Positions 1-7,386 of a stretch of DNA of 22,361 bases are shown one piece after another. Numbering within the stretch: position 1 is the stretch's first letter; every line of letters starts with the position of its first letter. The translations under genes were made by a program, and so were the position numbers. The notes below the pieces were generated by a model. The model saw nothing but the letters and a program-made list of their open reading frames with translations. It did no database searches and was not told the origin of the DNA. The stretch is from Woeseiaceae bacterium (lineage in GTDB: Bacteria > Pseudomonadota > Gammaproteobacteria > Steroidobacterales > Woeseiaceae): contig WTCH01000025.1 of NCBI GenBank assembly GCA_013138675.1, positions 1-22,361 of the forward strand, read 5' to 3'.

Positions 1-147
1 GATGGCACCAACGGGGCCGCCAGCGAGCGCACCGATGACGACACCAACGCCAACACCAGCGTTTTCCTGTTTCGATGCAGATGCCGCTATCGCGGGCGAA
101 GATGTGGCAACTGCCACGATGAGAATAATTGCTACCAGGTTACGCAT
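1..147 (-). CDS. Secreted glycine-zipper protein, N-terminal fragment
   Basis: This gene starts at 147 on the minus strand and runs off the left edge, so only 49 codons are visible. The start is well supported: an AGGAGG Shine-Dalgarno lies 7 nt upstream (complement of 155-160). Residues 1-21 form a signal peptide with a hydrophobic core (VAIILIVAVA) and a likely signal peptidase site after the A-I-A-A stretch. Next comes a polar linker and then a Gly/Val/Ala-rich segment (GVGVGVVIGALAGGPVGAI) typical of glycine-zipper membrane segments. Such N-termini occur in OmpA-like and other envelope proteins, including the sortase-associated PdsO family, but the domain that would decide the family is outside the window. 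It lies downstream of the vWA genes on the same strand, past a hairpin cluster, so it may be a separate transcription unit. Confidence 0.8.
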   Translation of the reverse strand, partial: MRNLVAIILIVAVATSSPAIAASASKQENAGVGVGVVIGALAGGPVGAI

Positions 148-154
148 TGTCAGT

Positions 155-160
155 CCTCCT
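155..160 (-). promoter_or_regulatory. Strong ribosome binding site (AGGAGG)
   Basis: The minus strand reads AGGAGG here, 7 nt before the ATG at 147. It is a perfect anti-SD match and fixes the start of the partial glycine-zipper gene, which could otherwise be missed because its stop is outside the window. Confidence 0.8.
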
Positions 161-263
161 AAGAATGTCGCTCGTTGTGAGAGCGGCTACAGTGAGGATC
201 ATTACAAGGCGAAAATGCGTACCCGGAGGGACCGATTCATGCGGGTCTGACGATCAATTGTGA

Positions 264-321
264 TCAAAAGTGGCAAAGCCACTTTCTGTCAAAGTGATCT
301 TTCCACTTTCTGTCAAAGTGG
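264..321 (-). terminator. Hairpin cluster and direct repeat after the vWA genes
   Basis: An 18-bp direct repeat (279-296 and 303-320) contains inverted halves, so the region can fold into several hairpins. On the plus strand AAAGTGG 267-273 pairs with CCACTTT 279-285 (loop 5), and CCACTTT 303-309 pairs with AAAGTGG 315-321 (loop 5). A third 6-bp pairing is possible between 280-285 and 291-296. It begins just after the stop of the last vWA gene (325). The distal hairpin ends in CCACTTTT on the minus strand, resembling a weak intrinsic terminator. The U-tract is short, so it could instead stabilise an mRNA end. Confidence 0.45.
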
Positions 322-324
322 CGC

Positions 325-1323
325 TTAGGTCCTCGGGTTTGACAGCGCGACGAAAGTACCGCCATTGCGTTCGGTCAGGATGCGCATGAGTTGAGCATAG
401 CGGCGCGTAGTGTCAGACGGCTGGCGGCCCGGATCGAAGAAGAATGGGAAACCGACGGCGTGAATCCGCACCATACGTTTGCCGTTTTCATCCTCGCGAT
501 TAACGGAATCTATCTGGCGCACTACGGCCTCAACAGAGCGGCCGCTGAACTCGTCACCAAAGACATAGATGCTGATCTTCTTATCGGGCGACCAGTAGGT
601 GCTGATCGCGTAAATGATGCCGTCGGCGGGGTTACTGTCACTGAACGGCCGCCATGTGCGCATCGTATTGCGGATCGCGTCGCGCCGGCCCGGCGTGTCC
701 GGGATCCACTGGCCCGCGTACTGCTTGAACATGTAGCTGCCATTATCGTTCATGATCTGCAGGCCCTTCACCTGCGGATACACGTCCAGCGTTTCGCTGA
801 GCTTGTCGATGGCACGCTGCCAGTTGAACTGCTGCATACTCCCCGACGTATCGATGACGAATATTACGTATTCGCTATCCACCGGAATGCCGGCAACCGC
901 GTCGTTATCAGCTCGACGATAGTAAGGCGCCAATCGGCGCATCTCGTCGGTCAGCTGCTGCTTGGTACGTTTGAGGTCACCTTCGTCAAGCGTCGATTCA
1001 GAGTCCCTCTGCGTCGCAGCATACTGACCCTGTACCGTATTGAGCTCGCCCTGCAGTCGGGCCAGGCGCAACTTGCTTGACGACGTTTGCTCCCTGACAT
1101 CTTCAAGGTCACGGTTGATGACGGCTGTCTCGCCGCGAATATCGAACAGTTCCTGTTGCAACAGGGCGATCAACGATTTGAGATCGTCCTGCGTCTTTTC
1201 GATGATGACGGGTTCATAAATTTTGCTGAGCACAAGCAACAGGATGATGGCGCCGAAACCACAACATATGCAGTCGAGGAACGACAGGCTGAAGGCTTCG
1301 ATATTGCGACGTTTTTTTCTCAA
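325..1323 (-). CDS. Membrane-anchored coiled-coil vWA protein, second paralogue
   Basis: This 332-aa protein has a short basic N-terminus (R-K-K-R-R), then a motif S-F-L-D-C-I-C-C-G-F-G-A leading into one membrane segment (about residues 16-36). A long coiled coil (about 44-130) and a C-terminal von Willebrand A domain (about 150-328) follow. The metal site has D158-T-S-G-S162 and a plausible third-position Asp at 257 (V-F-G-D-E), but no clear Thr motif, so the MIDAS may be partial. The start is TTG at 1323, in the same frame as the upstream vWA gene and 12 nt after its TAG; GAGG lies very close upstream. Alignment with the paralogue at 1336-2430 supports this start, since both share the same first 25 residues. 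The orientation (N-in, vWA outside) follows the positive-inside rule. Its function is unknown; a partner for the channel protein at 3800-4600 is inferred. Confidence 0.85.
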   Translation of the reverse strand: MRKKRRNIEAFSLSFLDCICCGFGAIILLLVLSKIYEPVIIEKTQDDLKSLIALLQQELFDIRGETAVINRDLEDVREQTSSSKLRLARLQGELNTVQGQYAATQRDSESTLDEGDLKRTKQQLTDEMRRLAPYYRRADNDAVAGIPVDSEYVIFVIDTSGSMQQFNWQRAIDKLSETLDVYPQVKGLQIMNDNGSYMFKQYAGQWIPDTPGRRDAIRNTMRTWRPFSDSNPADGIIYAISTYWSPDKKISIYVFGDEFSGRSVEAVVRQIDSVNREDENGKRMVRIHAVGFPFFFDPGRQPSDTTRRYAQLMRILTERNGGTFVALSNPRT

Positions 1324-1335
1324 TGCCTCATCCGA

Positions 1336-2430
1336 CTACGGCCAGTCCTTGCTGACGCTGATAAGCGAGCCACCCGAACGGTAGGCCAGCAACCAATACA
1401 GAAACGGAGCCTCAAAATCACCTTCGAGCGGGTACAGGAAGATATTGACCGGAATGTTGCTTGGCAGTTCACGCAATGCGTTCGAAAAAAGGCGCCTGCG
1501 CTCCGCCCCGCTCACCATTTTGCTTTTACTGGTCGGCCCGTCCATCGTGGGCAAACCGTCGACAAGCAGAATAATGTTGTCGGGCGGGGGCGTCATCGAC
1601 AGCACGATGTTCATCGCCGCTTTCATATTGGTACCGCCCTCGGGCGCCGTGCGCCGCAATACCCGCATCGCTTCGTCGAGTTGGGTGGCGTCATCGGCCT
1701 TTAGCCATACGCCTTCGCTGCCTTTAATAATCGGCTCGACCTCGTTGTTGAACATGTACATCTGAAATTCGCTACCCGGCAGAAATTGTGCCGTCAGCCA
1801 GTCAACGCTTGCGACGACCTGGCGCCATTTCACGGCCCGCAATTTCTCGTCGATCGGCATATTGCGACGACGAATGATGTTAATGATCGTGTCGTCGAGC
1901 ATGCTGGCTGAGCGGTCGACCAGGATTAACGTGCGTTCGCCTCCGAGTTTGAGACCGGTCAGGTATTGGCGATCGCCCTCGCCCTTGAATTCTCGCAAGC
2001 GGTTACCTTCTGACTCTGTTTCCTCAGCCATCGCCAGCAATCGTTTGACTTCTTCTTCGAGCGTCTTGATATCGGTCTGCAGTTTTTCGATACGCTCGAT
2101 CTCAGCCAGAGTCTCGGAATCATACTGTGCCAGCTCGGCACGCAGCTCCTCGATCAGCGCGATGATCTGAGCGATCATGCCTTCGGCAGAATCTTTTTCG
2201 CTGGTGAGGTCTTCCACCGTGTTCTTTGCCAACACCAGGTCCTTGCGGCCATCGAGTATTTCTACTTCGATCTTGCGAGTCTCGGCCATCAGGTCGGATG
2301 GGTTATCGGTCGTCTCGCGAACCTGCGCGTTGATGATCATGAAAAACAGGATCACGGCGCCGAAGCCGCAACTCATGCAGTCGAGAAACGACATGCTGAA
2401 GACTTCGAAAGGTCGGCGTTTACGCGCCAT
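1336..2430 (-). CDS. Membrane-anchored coiled-coil vWA protein, first paralogue
   Basis: This 364-aa protein has the same layout as its neighbour: basic N-terminus, S-F-L-D-C-M-S-C-G-F-G-A motif and membrane segment (about 15-35), long coiled coil (about 45-150), and a vWA domain (about 165-360). The MIDAS looks complete: D172-R-S-A-S176, T267 in E-G-G-T-N, and D291 in L-V-D-G. I chose ATG 2430 over GTG 2433 because a GGAG lies about 9 nt upstream and the paralogue begins at the equivalent residue. The start overlaps the end of the Hsp70/FHA gene by 11 nt, indicating translational coupling. The Asp at residue 17 aligns exactly with that of the second paralogue. Proteins of this N-terminal type are common but poorly characterised; ligand binding by the vWA domain in the periplasm is inference. 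Confidence 0.87.
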   Translation of the reverse strand: MARKRRPFEVFSMSFLDCMSCGFGAVILFFMIINAQVRETTDNPSDLMAETRKIEVEILDGRKDLVLAKNTVEDLTSEKDSAEGMIAQIIALIEELRAELAQYDSETLAEIERIEKLQTDIKTLEEEVKRLLAMAEETESEGNRLREFKGEGDRQYLTGLKLGGERTLILVDRSASMLDDTIINIIRRRNMPIDEKLRAVKWRQVVASVDWLTAQFLPGSEFQMYMFNNEVEPIIKGSEGVWLKADDATQLDEAMRVLRRTAPEGGTNMKAAMNIVLSMTPPPDNIILLVDGLPTMDGPTSKSKMVSGAERRRLFSNALRELPSNIPVNIFLYPLEGDFEAPFLYWLLAYRSGGSLISVSKDWP

Positions 2431-3781
2431 CACCTGTCTCCGTCGTAATCAGGCGCAGCTCGAACCCGGGTGTACCGATCCGAATCAGATCACCCACCTG
2501 CAGTACTGCCGAGCTGTCGATCCGGTGGCCATTGAGAAACGTACCGTAGCGGCTGTAGTCGCGGACGATGCATTGCCCGTTCTCCTGCTGCAGCGAACAA
2601 TGGCGGCGAGACATGCCCGGCATATCTTGCTGCAGATCAATGCAGCGACCGCCGTCAGTCGCCTGCGAGCCGAGGGTCAGCGGCTGCGAGTCGACAGCGT
2701 AGGCTTTGCTTTGGAATAACAGATGCGTCGGGTGGCCACCGTGACTGGGCTTTCCCGAATCCTCTGTCACGACCGGCGACTGGTCCCAGGGCATCTTTCG
2801 CACCAGGCTTACGGCAGCATCGCCCGCCTTCATATCACGGCAGCGCGCCAGCAGACCGCGTGCCGTGGCACCGGATTCCTGCAGATACAAGTTGCCACCC
2901 ACCCTTGCGCTCAGGATATCGGCGAGGCCCGGCATTCGTGCCGCGCGATCTGACAGTTGCAGCGCCGGCGTTTCATCGGCTCGATACAGCGCCCGCAAAC
3001 TGCTGACGATGCGGTGGTAGAAAGGCGCTGCCGCCGAGACGAGCTCGAGCGTTTCAAGCTCCGCGTGGTGCTTGATGCCACGATATTCGATATCCAGACT
3101 AACGCTGGTCGCGGCCGATGCAGCAGCGAGCCAGCTCTGCAGTTGATCCAACAGCATTTGTTCAGTCTCTGCGGTATGCAACGGGTCGAACCGGGACTGT
3201 TGCACAAATGTCTTTGTGATCAGTGCAATCCATGCGTCGAAAAGCGCAACCATCCCACAGTCGTCTACGACAACTGAGCGATCAACCTGGACGTGCCCGG
3301 CCTGGGTAAGACGTGTCAGCAAAGCGGAATGCAGACTCAGGTCGACGTGCACGGGCACAGCACCCTGGTACTCGCGACGCGTCGCCGCAACGGCAGCATC
3401 GACCATCGCAATAATCGGGATCTTGAGCTCCGCCGCAATGCCGAGGAACAAGCTGAGATTGGTATTGCTCATGTAGGCCGGTACGGCCACGACGAAGCCG
3501 TCGGCGGAGACACGCTGCCAGATCTGTTCGAGCTGCCGGCTAACGATATCCGCTGCACTCAGGTGATGAAAACGGCGATCTGGCAATGGTGCAGTTTGCA
3601 GGTGTGACCAGTAGCCATTGTGGATACGACGTGGTTTCACACGTGCCTGCGAGAACGCCTCGCTGCCGGTTGTCAGGCGGTCATCGTCGAGCAACGCGAA
3701 GCCCGGCTCGCGGTAATAGACTCTGTTGGCATCCTGTACCGAGATACCGGCGTCATTTAAATGTGCTGCGAGCAGAGCCAC
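2420..3781 (-). CDS. Hsp70/actin-like ATPase fold with C-terminal FHA domain
   Basis: This 453-aa protein has an N-terminal part (about 1-330) that resembles a divergent Hsp70/actin-type ATPase. It has a phosphate-1-like L-N-D-A-G-I (8-13), a G-F-A-L-L strand, the VVAVPAYMS segment (97-105) that matches the Hsp70 'ITVPAYF' region, and A-M-V-D-A-A-V-A-A (125-133) in place of the Hsp70 'NEPTAAAL'. Residues about 365-445 form an FHA domain with S-R-R-H (391-394) and S-R-Y-G-T-F-L-N-G (410-418), the residues expected for phosphothreonine binding. The nucleotide motifs are weak, so ATPase activity is uncertain. The start is GTG 3781 (ATT 3784 precedes it; an in-frame TAA lies 15 nt before the GTG). 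It lies 18 nt after the channel gene and overlaps the first vWA gene. A cytoplasmic phospho-dependent adaptor is the likely role. Confidence 0.78.
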   Translation of the reverse strand: MALLAAHLNDAGISVQDANRVYYREPGFALLDDDRLTTGSEAFSQARVKPRRIHNGYWSHLQTAPLPDRRFHHLSAADIVSRQLEQIWQRVSADGFVVAVPAYMSNTNLSLFLGIAAELKIPIIAMVDAAVAATRREYQGAVPVHVDLSLHSALLTRLTQAGHVQVDRSVVVDDCGMVALFDAWIALITKTFVQQSRFDPLHTAETEQMLLDQLQSWLAAASAATSVSLDIEYRGIKHHAELETLELVSAAAPFYHRIVSSLRALYRADETPALQLSDRAARMPGLADILSARVGGNLYLQESGATARGLLARCRDMKAGDAAVSLVRKMPWDQSPVVTEDSGKPSHGGHPTHLLFQSKAYAVDSQPLTLGSQATDGGRCIDLQQDMPGMSRRHCSLQQENGQCIVRDYSRYGTFLNGHRIDSSAVLQVGDLIRIGTPGFELRLITTETGDGA

Positions 3782-3799
3782 AATTTCGTCCGATTACCG

Positions 3800-4600
3800 C
3801 TAGTCTGCCTTCATGTGCCGAATCAGCTTGTCGTTGCTGTAAATCTCGCCGTCGTAGACGAGCCGCTCCTGCAACAATTGCACCTGATGTACGAGGAACA
3901 TCAGGAAAATACTGATCAGCAATGCGATAAACGTCGAGTTGAACGCAACGCCCAGGCTCTGCGTAACGCCGGCGATATCGCCCTGCACGGCCTTGTCCGC
4001 CTGCGCCAGCGCTTCACCGATACCGCGTACGGTGCCGATGAATCCGATGGATGGAATTGCCCAGGAGATGTAGCGAATCATCGACAGTTCTGATTCGAGA
4101 CGGTCGGCCTCCGACTCAAAAATATCACGGGTACTACTGGAGACGTCCGAGATGTTGCGCGTCGTACTGAATCGCCGCAGCGCGTTCAACAATGCACGTG
4201 GCAGCAGCATGCTCCGACTCTCCTCGGGCAATGCCTCGATCTGGCGCGCGAACTCGCGCGTATCTTCGGGGAGTATTCGCATCCCCTCCGCGACTGGCAC
4301 CAGGTCCACGTCGAGCAAGCGTCGCTCGGCAAGAATGGCCGCTGTCTTGTAACCCATTATCGCGAGCGCCCAGATGCCGAGAATGAAACAGGCTTCCTGC
4401 TCGAGGTCCTTGATCAGCACCCAGACAACTCGTTCCCTGACGTAGTCGGGGTCGGCCGCCGCGGCGATAGTCTGTTCCTCAATGATCTGCGTCGCATTCG
4501 GCCGTACAACGGTTTGATAAAACGCGTGCACGATAATGATCGCGATAATCAGTACAAACAGCTGAAATACAAATTCAACCGGAATGTTCTTCTTTTTCAT
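3800..4600 (-). CDS. MotA/TolQ/ExbB-like ion channel protein
   Basis: This 266-aa membrane protein has segments at about 8-28, 66-86, 176-198 and 219-240, with an approximately 90-residue cytoplasmic stretch between the second and third. That topology is closer to MotA than to three-helix TolQ. The last two helices carry the family signature: A-I-P-S-I-G-F-I-G-T-V-R-G-I-G (181-195) and V-A-F-N-S-T-F-I-A-L-L-I (218-229). T190 and T223 sit where TolQ/ExbB place the pore Thr residues. Known relatives form pentamers around a dimer of MotB/TolR/ExbD proteins and use ion flow to do mechanical work. No ordinary TolR/ExbD gene is adjacent; the candidates are the two vWA proteins downstream. The ATG at 4600 is 12 nt after the previous stop, with only weak SD sequence. 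Confidence 0.85.
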   Translation of the reverse strand: MKKKNIPVEFVFQLFVLIIAIIIVHAFYQTVVRPNATQIIEEQTIAAAADPDYVRERVVWVLIKDLEQEACFILGIWALAIMGYKTAAILAERRLLDVDLVPVAEGMRILPEDTREFARQIEALPEESRSMLLPRALLNALRRFSTTRNISDVSSSTRDIFESEADRLESELSMIRYISWAIPSIGFIGTVRGIGEALAQADKAVQGDIAGVTQSLGVAFNSTFIALLISIFLMFLVHQVQLLQERLVYDGEIYSNDKLIRHMKAD

Positions 4601-4612
4601 AGGCTCATTGGT

Positions 4613-4894
4613 TTAGATATCTGTCGGAAAATCGATGGACTGGTCGGTCGGGATTACTTCGGACGGACGAAAATCATCATCCTCATCCGCAAATCCCTGT
4701 TCGTCGAGACCGGTTTCGTCAAATTCTTCGGCCTCCGCGTCGGCTTTGGCCTCGGCGTCGACGTCTGTCTCGTCCGCCGCAAGCTCGGCATCCGGTGCCA
4801 CCTCGGCACCGTCAACCTGCTCGTCAGACTGCTGCGCCCATACGGGGCCCGCAATCAATAGGCCGAGCATCAGTGTGAGCAGAAATCGGGTCAA
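4613..4894 (-). CDS. Small acidic secreted protein
   Basis: I place the start at TTG 4894, giving 93 aa, because GAGGA lies 6 nt upstream and this start puts the signal peptide at the N-terminus (MTRFLLTLMLGLLIAGPVWA, cleavage before Q-Q). A start at 4963 would prepend 23 residues with no SD and would code through an intercistronic hairpin. The mature part of about 73 residues is extremely acidic, rich in Asp, Glu and Ala, with one Lys and no Cys, and looks intrinsically disordered. I do not recognise a family. It sits between the PEGA/FGE-like protein and the channel gene, 12 nt from the latter, so it probably serves the same envelope assembly. Cation buffering or electrostatic docking are guesses. 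Confidence 0.75.
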   Translation of the reverse strand: MTRFLLTLMLGLLIAGPVWAQQSDEQVDGAEVAPDAELAADETDVDAEAKADAEAEEFDETGLDEQGFADEDDDFRPSEVIPTDQSIDFPTDI

Positions 4895-4900
4895 AGTGTG

Positions 4901-4905
4901 TCCTC
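4901..4905 (-). promoter_or_regulatory. Ribosome binding site deciding the TTG start at 4894
   Basis: The minus strand reads GAGGA, 6 nt before the TTG at 4894. It supports the shorter form of the small acidic protein over the overlapping TTG at 4963. Confidence 0.6.
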
Positions 4906-4934
4906 GTTCGCTGGCCTGTGAGCTTAGACCGTCG

Positions 4935-4955
4935 TCATGCGCAATTGTCGCATGA
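4935..4955 (-). other. Intercistronic hairpin
   Basis: A perfect 7-bp inverted repeat, TCATGCG (4935-4941) and CGCATGA (4949-4955) with a 7-nt loop, lies in the 65-nt gap after the FHA-like/PEGA/FGE-like gene. There is no U-tract, so it is not an intrinsic terminator. It could set relative expression by stabilising or processing the mRNA, and it marks this stretch as noncoding. Confidence 0.5.
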
Positions 4956-4959
4956 ATTC

Positions 4960-7386
4960 TCAATACACGGATCGGGCGAGACGGAAACCCACGTCCGATC
5001 GCGGAGCGATCTCCGATTCGCGAAAACTCAGGCGCAATTCCAGTATGCCGGCGTGGCGCCAGCTCGAACCACGCACAACATGGGCCTTACCGGTCTCCGG
5101 ACCCATCGGGTCGACGACCGGCGTCGTCAGTCCAGGCGTCGCTACGGAATAGATATCGTTGACCCATTCCGCAACATTACCGGCCCCGTCATAAAGGCCG
5201 AGGGCGTTCGGCGTGAATTTTGCGACCGGGGCGGTCGAGGCGAAACCGTCGTCGTAACGCGGCAAGATCGACGGCGTAAGATCCGCGGCAGCCCTGTCGG
5301 CATAATTGCCGCTGTTCCGTTTAGGCGGCATTTCGGCGCCCCAGGAGAATTTCTGTGCTCCCTGGCTGCCGCTAAAGCGCACAGCCCAGGCCCACTCGGC
5401 TTCTGTCGGTAGCCGGTAGCCATTGGTCAATGGACGGATGATCGTCCATTCCCCAAACTTCTCCTCGTAAGCGGGTTTCAGGCCCTCTCGCGTACTGAGC
5501 CAGTTGCAATATTCGACGGCATCCGCCCATGTCACATTGGCGACCGGGTTTTCGCCGCCTGCCATCGACGGATGAACGTCGCTGCCGGAATCATGGCCAG
5601 GCCGGAACTTGGCAAATTCATTGTTGGTGACTTCGCGTACACCAATCAGGAAGGGTCGCGTCAGTGTTACCGGTGCGAGCACCTCGTTGGCCCGCCGTCC
5701 CTGCTCCGCACGGGATGAACCCATCGTAAACGTGCCAGGCTCGACACGGCGCATCACCTGATCGTCCACGGTGCTGACAGTTTGCTGGACCTTCTCCTGC
5801 TCGATCGCTTCAAGTGATCGCAATCGCGCTACGACAGTCTGCGGGTAACCCGGGCGCGGCGTTACGCTGCGCGTCCACGTCTGGTAGCCAGTCTTGCGCA
5901 CCTCGACACGGTGCGGCGCCGAACTCAGTTGCAGTGTGGTTGAACCCGTGCCACGCGCTCTGCCGTCGACATAAACAGTTGCATCGGCAGGTTGTACATT
6001 GACTGTCAGCGATCCGGTCTTCGCCGACAGGTCGACCGTGATGGAGTCGCTCGCCGCCGCGCCGAGCCGCACCCGGCGGCTCGTTGCACCGTAGCCCGCC
6101 TTTGACAGGCCGATGACGTAGTCCACACCCGGCGATAATGAGAGCGAAATCGGTGACTGTCCCCGATACCGACCATCGACCGTTACATTGGCGGCCCGCG
6201 GTATAGAGTTCACCAGCAACTTCGCATTCGCCGGTTCAAGTTGTATCAGCGGCAAAGCCTGGTCCACATTGGGCTCAGTTTCTACGGTGCCGTCCCAAGC
6301 TTTAAAGCCATCCTTTACGACGCTGAGCTGGTGCGTGCCCTCGATCAACTCAATCGTCGCCGGTGTTACACCGATGCGTTGGGCGCCCGCGAATATCGCC
6401 GCACCGACCGGTTCAGATGTCACTTCAACATTCGACCAGCGGCGCACGAGTTGCACATGCACCGTGTCGTGTTTGCCGAGACCCTCAACACTGACAACAT
6501 CGCCGAATGGCAGGTACCTGTCGGCGCGAACGCTCACGCTATGCTCACCGGGCTGTAATTCAAACGGGCCGAACGGTGTCTTGCCGACCGTGCTGCTATT
6601 AATCGATACGACAGCATCAACCGGTGGGCTGGTCATGACGGTCAGGCGGCCCGGCAGGCGGCGCATGCGCACCTCGACCGTCTTGTTAGCTTCGCCGTCA
6701 ATCGCGAAATTCTGGTTGACGTCGTAATAGCCCTGCTTTGTGACCTTGACCGTATAGTCACCGTTGCGGAGCAACATCCGATTACCCATTGGCAAGCGGA
6801 ACCAGCCTCCGGATATCGAAACCGCGTCAGGATCTTCGGGATTCACCTCAAAGCGCACCGACGATGAGGTGAACAACAACCAGGATGCGACGATGAGGAA
6901 TGCCAGTGCTGTGCCGATGATTGCCTTGAGCGGGCTGTGGTGCTCGACCTGCGCGGCCGCGTGCGTTGCCGCAGCGCGCTGGAATGCGGTCGGCGCGATA
7001 GCTTCCTCTTCAGCCTGCACCGAATCGTCGGGCAATTCCGGCGGCTGAGTTACGTAGGCGCTGTCCTCGAGCCGGACATGCAATGTAAGGCGTTCGTCCG
7101 CGGTGGATACGGTGACAGCACTGCCGAAAAACTGCAGCACGTCGCCGTCTGCCAGGCGTGTACTGGTGATGAGTGCCTCACCGTTGATCTGCATCGCATC
7201 ATTGCGACCAAACGGTTGCACGAATGGGGCGCCATCCAGGAGATCGAGCAGCATGACCGGCCCACCGCCGGGACCGGGCAGTCGCAGCTGACAATCCGTG
7301 CCTGTGCCGACGCGCAACGGCAAGTCGCCGACGTCGAAACGGCGTTCGCCTTCGACATCGCGGATGAACAAATGGTCAAAATTCAA
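4960..7386 (-). CDS. FHA-like, transmembrane, PEGA-repeat, FGE-like fusion protein
   Basis: This 808-aa multidomain protein has a cytoplasmic FHA-like fold (about 20-105), an acidic/Ala linker, one membrane helix (about 153-173), five PEGA-type repeats (about 176-242, 247-314, 318-383, 388-455, 457-523), and a C-terminal formylglycine-generating-enzyme-like domain (about 540-806). The last has hallmark sequences G-T-F-T-M-G-S (551-557), R-L-P-T-E-A-E-W (658-665), G-N-V-A-E-W (736-741) and a final G-F-R. The FHA-like part lacks the usual S-R-x-H and N-G pattern. The FGE-like part lacks the catalytic Cys pair near R-G-S-S-W (772-776), so both look like binding modules. The start is TTG 7386, overlapping the kinase stop as TTGA, with GAGGA 6 nt upstream. 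PEGA repeats would project the FGE-like head into the periplasm. No enzymatic role is supported. Confidence 0.87.
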   Translation of the reverse strand: MNFDHLFIRDVEGERRFDVGDLPLRVGTGTDCQLRLPGPGGGPVMLLDLLDGAPFVQPFGRNDAMQINGEALITSTRLADGDVLQFFGSAVTVSTADERLTLHVRLEDSAYVTQPPELPDDSVQAEEEAIAPTAFQRAAATHAAAQVEHHSPLKAIIGTALAFLIVASWLLFTSSSVRFEVNPEDPDAVSISGGWFRLPMGNRMLLRNGDYTVKVTKQGYYDVNQNFAIDGEANKTVEVRMRRLPGRLTVMTSPPVDAVVSINSSTVGKTPFGPFELQPGEHSVSVRADRYLPFGDVVSVEGLGKHDTVHVQLVRRWSNVEVTSEPVGAAIFAGAQRIGVTPATIELIEGTHQLSVVKDGFKAWDGTVETEPNVDQALPLIQLEPANAKLLVNSIPRAANVTVDGRYRGQSPISLSLSPGVDYVIGLSKAGYGATSRRVRLGAAASDSITVDLSAKTGSLTVNVQPADATVYVDGRARGTGSTTLQLSSAPHRVEVRKTGYQTWTRSVTPRPGYPQTVVARLRSLEAIEQEKVQQTVSTVDDQVMRRVEPGTFTMGSSRAEQGRRANEVLAPVTLTRPFLIGVREVTNNEFAKFRPGHDSGSDVHPSMAGGENPVANVTWADAVEYCNWLSTREGLKPAYEEKFGEWTIIRPLTNGYRLPTEAEWAWAVRFSGSQGAQKFSWGAEMPPKRNSGNYADRAAADLTPSILPRYDDGFASTAPVAKFTPNALGLYDGAGNVAEWVNDIYSVATPGLTTPVVDPMGPETGKAHVVRGSSWRHAGILELRLSFRESEIAPRSDVGFRLARSVY

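Noticed and set aside
279..320. Possible CRISPR-like repeat pair
   Set aside because: Only two 18-bp units with a 6-bp gap and internal palindromes; no spacers and no cas genes.
391..1704. Plus-strand open frames opposite the vWA genes
   Set aside because: They are antisense to clear vWA domains and show no family features.
325..4600. Zorya-type antiphage defence (MotA/MotB-like ZorAB)
   Set aside because: The channel protein lacks the long cytoplasmic tail of ZorA, the partners have vWA rather than OmpA-like heads, and no ZorC/D/E-like helicase or nuclease is near.
4960..7386. Active formylglycine-generating enzyme
   Set aside because: The domain lacks the catalytic Cys pair and no sulfatase gene is adjacent, so I treat it as FGE-like only.
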